DNA of 8,643 nucleotides, taken from contig CAJWVP010000110.1 in NCBI GenBank assembly GCA_913048145.1, positions 1-8,643 of the forward strand, in the 5' to 3' direction. Made by a program: the position numbers and the translations under genes. The stretch is from an uncultured Rhodospirillaceae bacterium (GTDB lineage: Bacteria > Pseudomonadota > Alphaproteobacteria > Rhodospirillales > Casp-alpha2). Below are positions 5,064-8,643 of this stretch, in pieces (the first letter of the stretch is position 1; every line of letters starts with the position of its first letter). The notes beneath the pieces are model-generated. The model did no database searches. It was not told where the DNA came from and saw only the letters and a program-made list of their open reading frames with translations.

Positions 5064-5585
5064 TCAACTTTTCGCCGCGTTGACTTCGGCGATTTTCGCC
5101 AACATCCGATCGCGTACCGCGGGCGAGACGAAATGTCCGATATCACCGCCCAACATGCCGATTTCCTTGACGAATTTCGATGCGATGAACTGTTGGCGTT
5201 CGGAGGCCATAAGAAAAACCGTCTCCACGTCCCGGTTCAAGCGCGAATTCATGCCGGCCATTTGGAATTCGTATTCGAAATCTGATACCGCGCGCAGGCC
5301 CCGGATGATCATGTTGGCATTCTGCTCGGTGGCGAACTCCATGAGCAGCGAGTCAAAGGGCACAGCGGTGATGCGCTCGCTGGAACCGTTGCCCATGCCG
5401 GCGATCTCTGCCTCAACCATTTCCACCCGTTCGTCCAGACTAAACAGGGGGCCCTTGCCAATGTTCACGGCAACCGCGATCACCAGTCGGTCGACCAAGC
5501 GCGCCGAGCGGGTGATGATATCCATATGGCCATTGGTGACGGGGTCGAAGGTGCCCGGGTACACGGCTATGGTCTCGTCGCTCAT
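5064..5585 (-). CDS. coaD: phosphopantetheine adenylyltransferase
   Basis: CoaD adenylates 4'-phosphopantetheine to dephospho-CoA with ATP, the penultimate step of coenzyme A synthesis, in the cytoplasm. The 173 residues match the family length and order: Y-P-G-T-F-D-P-V-T-N-G-H (9-20) with the T-N-G-H nucleotide motif (17-20), K44, I-I-R-G-L-R (93-98), D-F-E-Y-E (102-106) and the F-I-A-S-K-F-V-K-E segment (133-141), which corresponds to the I-S-S-S-type loop that closes over ATP. The ATG at 5585 overlaps the gyrA stop (ATGA, 5582-5585), so translation is coupled to gyrA and the start is firm. The stop is followed by 109 bases that lead into the tRNA-Lys promoter. The gene is intact and nothing in it is odd. 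Confidence 0.97.
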   Translation of the reverse strand: MSDETIAVYPGTFDPVTNGHMDIITRSARLVDRLVIAVAVNIGKGPLFSLDERVEMVEAEIAGMGNGSSERITAVPFDSLLMEFATEQNANMIIRGLRAVSDFEYEFQMAGMNSRLNRDVETVFLMASERQQFIASKFVKEIGMLGGDIGHFVSPAVRDRMLAKIAEVNAAKS

Positions 5586-8434
5586 GCTTCTGCGTCTCCG
5601 TCGCCGTTCGTCATCACGGTTTCGGCGGCTTCGTCTGATGGTGGGTAGCTGTTTTCCATGTCGCCTTCGATAATGTCAACACCGTCCGAGGGCGCTTCCA
5701 TTTCATCTTCACCATCGTCGTCAAGGTCGCGAAAGCGACTAACGGAAACCAGGCGCTCTTCGTCCGCCACCTTGAAGATCGTCACACCACGACCGCTGCG
5801 ACCGATGATGCTGATCTGATCGATGGGACAGCGAATGATCTGGCCGGCATCCGAAACCATGACCAATTGGTCCGTATCTACAACCGTGAATGCGGCGACG
5901 ATGGTCGACGGCAGCTGCTTCTTGCCTCGGGACAACTCAATACCCGTGATGCCCTGTCCTCCCCGTCCGGCGATCCGGTACTCGTAGGCAGACGTCCGCT
6001 TGCCCATGCCGTCTTCGGTGATCGTCAAGATGAATTCTTCGACCTCGGCCATGGCCTGGAACTTTGGCTGTTCCAGGCGGGCAGCCAATTCCGCGTCGCG
6101 GGTCTTGTCTTCGTCCCGGTCCGTATAATCGCCACCCTTCAGACGACGAGCGGCGCTGATCGCCTGCAGGTATAGATCGCGCTCGTCGGTTTCCACCTTG
6201 ACGTGGCGGACCACAGACATGGCAATAACCTCATCATCGCCCTTGATCTTCATGCCGCGCACCCCGGTCGATGAGCGGCTCGAAAACACACGCACGTCGG
6301 TCACCGGGAACCGAATGACCTTGCCGCCCTTGGCCGACAACAGCACATCGTCATCTTCCGTGCAGGTCCGCACCCGGACCAGTTTGTCACCCTCATTCAG
6401 CTTCATGGCGATCTTGCCGTTGGCCATGACGTTGGTGAAGTCCGAGAGCGAATTTCGCCGGACGTTCCCCGATGCCGTGGCGAACATGACGAACAACTCA
6501 CTCCAGACTTCCTCATCCTCGGGTAACGGCATCATCGTGGTAATGGTCTCTCCCTCGTCCAAGGGTAACAAGTTGACCAAAGCCTTACCCCGTGCCTGAG
6601 GAGTTCCCACGGGCAGTTTGTAAACCTTCAGCTTGTAGACGATACCCGTCGAAGAGAAGAACAAAACCGGCGTATGCGTGTTGACGACGAATACTTGATC
6701 GACGAAGTCCTCGTCACGGGTAGTCATGCCGGCGCGGCCCTTGCCGCCGCGGCGCTGCGCCCGATAGGTCGACAACGGCACGCGTTTCACGTACCCCGAT
6801 TGGGTCACCGTGACGACCATGTCCTCACGCTGGATCAGGTCCTCGATGTCGTGCTCGAACTCGCTTTCCTCGATGGTGGTGCGCCGTTCGTCGCCGAACT
6901 GCTGCTTCATCTCCAGGAGTTCGGCACGGAGTATGCCGTAAAGCTTCTCTCGCGACGCCAGGATCGAAAGATATTCCTCAATCTGCTCGCCCAGTTCGCG
7001 CAGGTCGTCGCCGATCTTGTCGCGCTCCAGCCCGGTCAGGCGATGCAGGCGCAGCTCCAGGATGGCCTTGGCCTGCTCTTCCGACAGGGTGTATTTACCG
7101 TTGACCACGCCGCGTCCGGGTTCATCCAACAACGCGATCATGGCCGCCACATCGGCGGCCGGCCATTCGCGAGCCATCAGTTCGGCACGCGCCGTCTGAG
7201 GGTCCGGCGCGGCGCGGATCAGCTCGATGACCTCATCTATATTGGCAACCGCGACGGCTAACCCAGCCAGAATATGTGCCCGGTCCCGGGCCTTGCCCAA
7301 TTCATAGATAGTGCGTCGGCGGATGACCTCCTCGCGAAAGACTATGAAGGCTTCCAGGATTTCCTTGAGGTTCATTAACCGGGGCTGGCCGCCGTCCAAC
7401 GCCAGCATGTTGACCCCAAAGGATGTTTGCAGGGGCGTGAAACGGTACAGTTGGGCCAACACAACCTCAGGCTCGGCGTCACGCTTTAGCTCAACCACCA
7501 CGCGCACGCCCTGACGGTCGGACTCATCGCGAAGATCGCTGATGCCCTCGATGCGCTTGTCCCGCACGGTCTCGGCCATGTTCTCGATCATCCTCGACTT
7601 GTTCACCTGGTACGGCACTTCGTGAATGATAATGGCGAAGCGGTCCTTACGGATCTCCTCGATTGATGTCTTGCCCCGCATGACCACTGACCCGCGTCCC
7701 GTGTGGAAGGCGGAAAGGATGCCATTGCGGCCCAGAATTTGCCCGCCCGTGGGGAAGTCCGGTCCCTCGACGTGGTGCTCGATGATCTCGTCGATGGTGA
7801 TTTCAGGATTGTCGATGATCGCACAGCAGGCATCGATCATTTCGCCCAGGTTGTGGGGTGGGATATTGGTCGCCATGCCGACCGCAATGCCACCCGCGCC
7901 GTTGACCAGCAAATTCGGGAACCCGGCCGGCAGGACCTGCGGTTCCTTGGTGCTTTCGTCATAGTTGGCCTGGAAGTCGACCGTGTCCTTGTCGAAGTCC
8001 TCGATCAAGGCGTGAGCCGCTCGCGCCATTCGGGCTTCCGTGTAACGCATAGCGGCCGCCTTGTCGCCATCCATGGAGCCGAAGTTACCTTGCCCGTCGA
8101 TGAGCGGCAGACGCATGGAGAAATTCTGCGCCATGCGCACCATGGCGTCGTAGATCGCCTGATCGCCGTGTGGGTGATACTTACCCATAACATCGCCGAC
8201 AATGCGCGCCGACTTGCGGTACGGCCGATTAAATTCGTAGCCGTTTTCCTTCATGGAATAGAGGATGCGCCGATGTACCGGCTTCAGCCCGTCGCGCACA
8301 TCGGGAAGCGCGCGCGACACGATCACGCTCATGGCGTAATCGAGGTACGAAGAGCGCATTTCGTCTTCGATGGCGATCGGTGTAATGTCCGAATCGGGTG
8401 CGCCGGGCGGCAGCGTGTCAGGCGGGTTGGCCAA
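5582..8434 (-). CDS. gyrA: DNA gyrase subunit A, TTG start
   Basis: GyrA cuts and rejoins DNA in the GyrA2GyrB2 complex that adds negative supercoils. The 950 residues cover the breakage-reunion core (about 18-535), with I-T-P-I (17-20), K-Y-H-P-H-G-D (85-91) and the catalytic Tyr131 in A-M-R-Y-T-E, equal to E. coli Tyr122 (offset 9). The C-terminal DNA-wrapping pinwheel (about 540-900) has the GyrA box Q-R-R-G-G-K-G (560-566), which separates it from ParC. It is longer than E. coli GyrA (875) because of an extra segment at about 743-798 between two blades and an acidic tail (about 903-950). Gln92 stands at the E. coli Ser83 position; Asp96 matches Asp87. TTG at 8434 is the only start that keeps the I-T-P-I segment, since an in-frame TAA lies 6 bases upstream and the next Met is residue 26. 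No clear ribosome site precedes it. It overlaps coaD by 4 bases. Confidence 0.97.
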   Translation of the reverse strand: MANPPDTLPPGAPDSDITPIAIEDEMRSSYLDYAMSVIVSRALPDVRDGLKPVHRRILYSMKENGYEFNRPYRKSARIVGDVMGKYHPHGDQAIYDAMVRMAQNFSMRLPLIDGQGNFGSMDGDKAAAMRYTEARMARAAHALIEDFDKDTVDFQANYDESTKEPQVLPAGFPNLLVNGAGGIAVGMATNIPPHNLGEMIDACCAIIDNPEITIDEIIEHHVEGPDFPTGGQILGRNGILSAFHTGRGSVVMRGKTSIEEIRKDRFAIIIHEVPYQVNKSRMIENMAETVRDKRIEGISDLRDESDRQGVRVVVELKRDAEPEVVLAQLYRFTPLQTSFGVNMLALDGGQPRLMNLKEILEAFIVFREEVIRRRTIYELGKARDRAHILAGLAVAVANIDEVIELIRAAPDPQTARAELMAREWPAADVAAMIALLDEPGRGVVNGKYTLSEEQAKAILELRLHRLTGLERDKIGDDLRELGEQIEEYLSILASREKLYGILRAELLEMKQQFGDERRTTIEESEFEHDIEDLIQREDMVVTVTQSGYVKRVPLSTYRAQRRGGKGRAGMTTRDEDFVDQVFVVNTHTPVLFFSSTGIVYKLKVYKLPVGTPQARGKALVNLLPLDEGETITTMMPLPEDEEVWSELFVMFATASGNVRRNSLSDFTNVMANGKIAMKLNEGDKLVRVRTCTEDDDVLLSAKGGKVIRFPVTDVRVFSSRSSTGVRGMKIKGDDEVIAMSVVRHVKVETDERDLYLQAISAARRLKGGDYTDRDEDKTRDAELAARLEQPKFQAMAEVEEFILTITEDGMGKRTSAYEYRIAGRGGQGITGIELSRGKKQLPSTIVAAFTVVDTDQLVMVSDAGQIIRCPIDQISIIGRSGRGVTIFKVADEERLVSVSRFRDLDDDGEDEMEAPSDGVDIIEGDMENSYPPSDEAAETVMTNGDGDAEA

Positions 8435-8622
8435 GGGTTTTTACCACATGTTTACAAAGACTTAGGGAAGATAGAAATGTCGTGTAAATCTCTTCTCTCG
8501 ACACCCATTAACCTACCATTTTGAGCACCGTCTCACAAGCAATCCTCGCCCCTGAAAGCGCTACAAAATCAATATCTTATAAGGCTGTTTGCGTCTCGTA
8601 CCGTGTTAAGTACAAGGCCGCT
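8435..8622. other. gyrA upstream region, promoter not resolved
   Basis: This gap should hold the gyrA promoter (- strand). I found no -35/-10 pair good enough to name. An in-frame three-codon unit, ATG-TGG-TAA (8441-8449, - strand), ends 6 bases before the gyrA TTG. TTAA, 7 bases, TTTT at 8508-8522 is an imperfect match to the CtrA pattern TTAA-N7-TTAA used in many alphaproteobacteria, but a single imperfect copy is weak. On the + strand, TTATAA (8577-8582) could be a -10 box for a divergent gene starting near 8623. Confidence 0.35.
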
Positions 8623-8643
8623 ATGAAGATTACTACGGACACC
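8623..8643 (+). CDS. possible start of a divergent gene, cut by window edge
   Basis: ATG at 8623 opens seven codons (M-K-I-T-T-D-T) up to the window end. AAGG (8614-8617) lies 5 bases upstream and could serve as a weak Shine-Dalgarno sequence. The direction is opposite to gyrA. Seven codons are too few to judge coding or name a product. Confidence 0.25.

Noticed and set aside
8508..8522. CtrA binding site upstream of gyrA
   Set aside because: Only TTAA-N7-TTTT is present, a single imperfect match that is expected by chance in AT-rich intergenic DNA.
7703..8524. Long + strand open frame of 273 codons opposite gyrA
   Set aside because: It lies antisense to the conserved core of gyrA; its openness follows from the codon bias of gyrA, and its product resembles nothing known to me.

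Overview
The window looks like chromosomal DNA of an alphaproteobacterium, most likely a free-living, flagellated Rhodospirillales-type organism. The clues are a gyrA-coaD pair, a GyrA C-terminal domain with an extra inter-blade segment and an acidic tail, a membrane-anchored retropepsin-like aspartic protease of a type common in this class, and a FliN-type flagellar switch protein. GC is moderately high, with G/C favoured at third codon positions in the real genes. I see no insertion sequence, prophage or CRISPR array. The assignment comes from protein content only.

Left part (1-1113, + strand): the 3' part of a ChaC-like gamma-glutamylcyclotransferase gene, a 33-codon ORF with a strong Shine-Dalgarno sequence, a fliN-like gene and a 67-codon unknown ORF are tightly packed. 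The first three are chained by TAATG and TGATG stop/start overlaps, so they are probably translated from one mRNA.

Middle part (1120-4594, mostly - strand): a membrane-anchored retropepsin-like protease, an 82-residue unknown protein, an AT-rich intergenic region with a repeated 9-mer and a dyad, and a short + strand reading frame interrupted by one in-frame TAA. These are followed by a two-gene - strand unit: an unrecognised 352-residue protein, then 22 bases later a metallo-beta-lactamase-fold hydrolase with a very strong ribosome binding site.

Right part (4595-8643, mostly - strand): a non-coding stretch with two dyads, tRNA-Lys(TTT) with an encoded CCA and a recognisable promoter, then coaD and gyrA. 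gyrA stops inside the coaD start codon (ATGA), so the two are translationally coupled. gyrA appears to start at TTG and has Gln at the position of E. coli GyrA Ser83. The last 209 bases are the upstream region of gyrA, possibly shared with a divergent gene whose first codons may be visible at the right edge.

Most of the window is housekeeping. The parts that known families do not explain are the coupled 33-codon ORF before fliN, the 352-residue protein and its hydrolase partner, the stop-interrupted small gene, and the regulatory-looking dyads. I found no convincing new multi-gene system such as a defence island or biosynthetic cluster.
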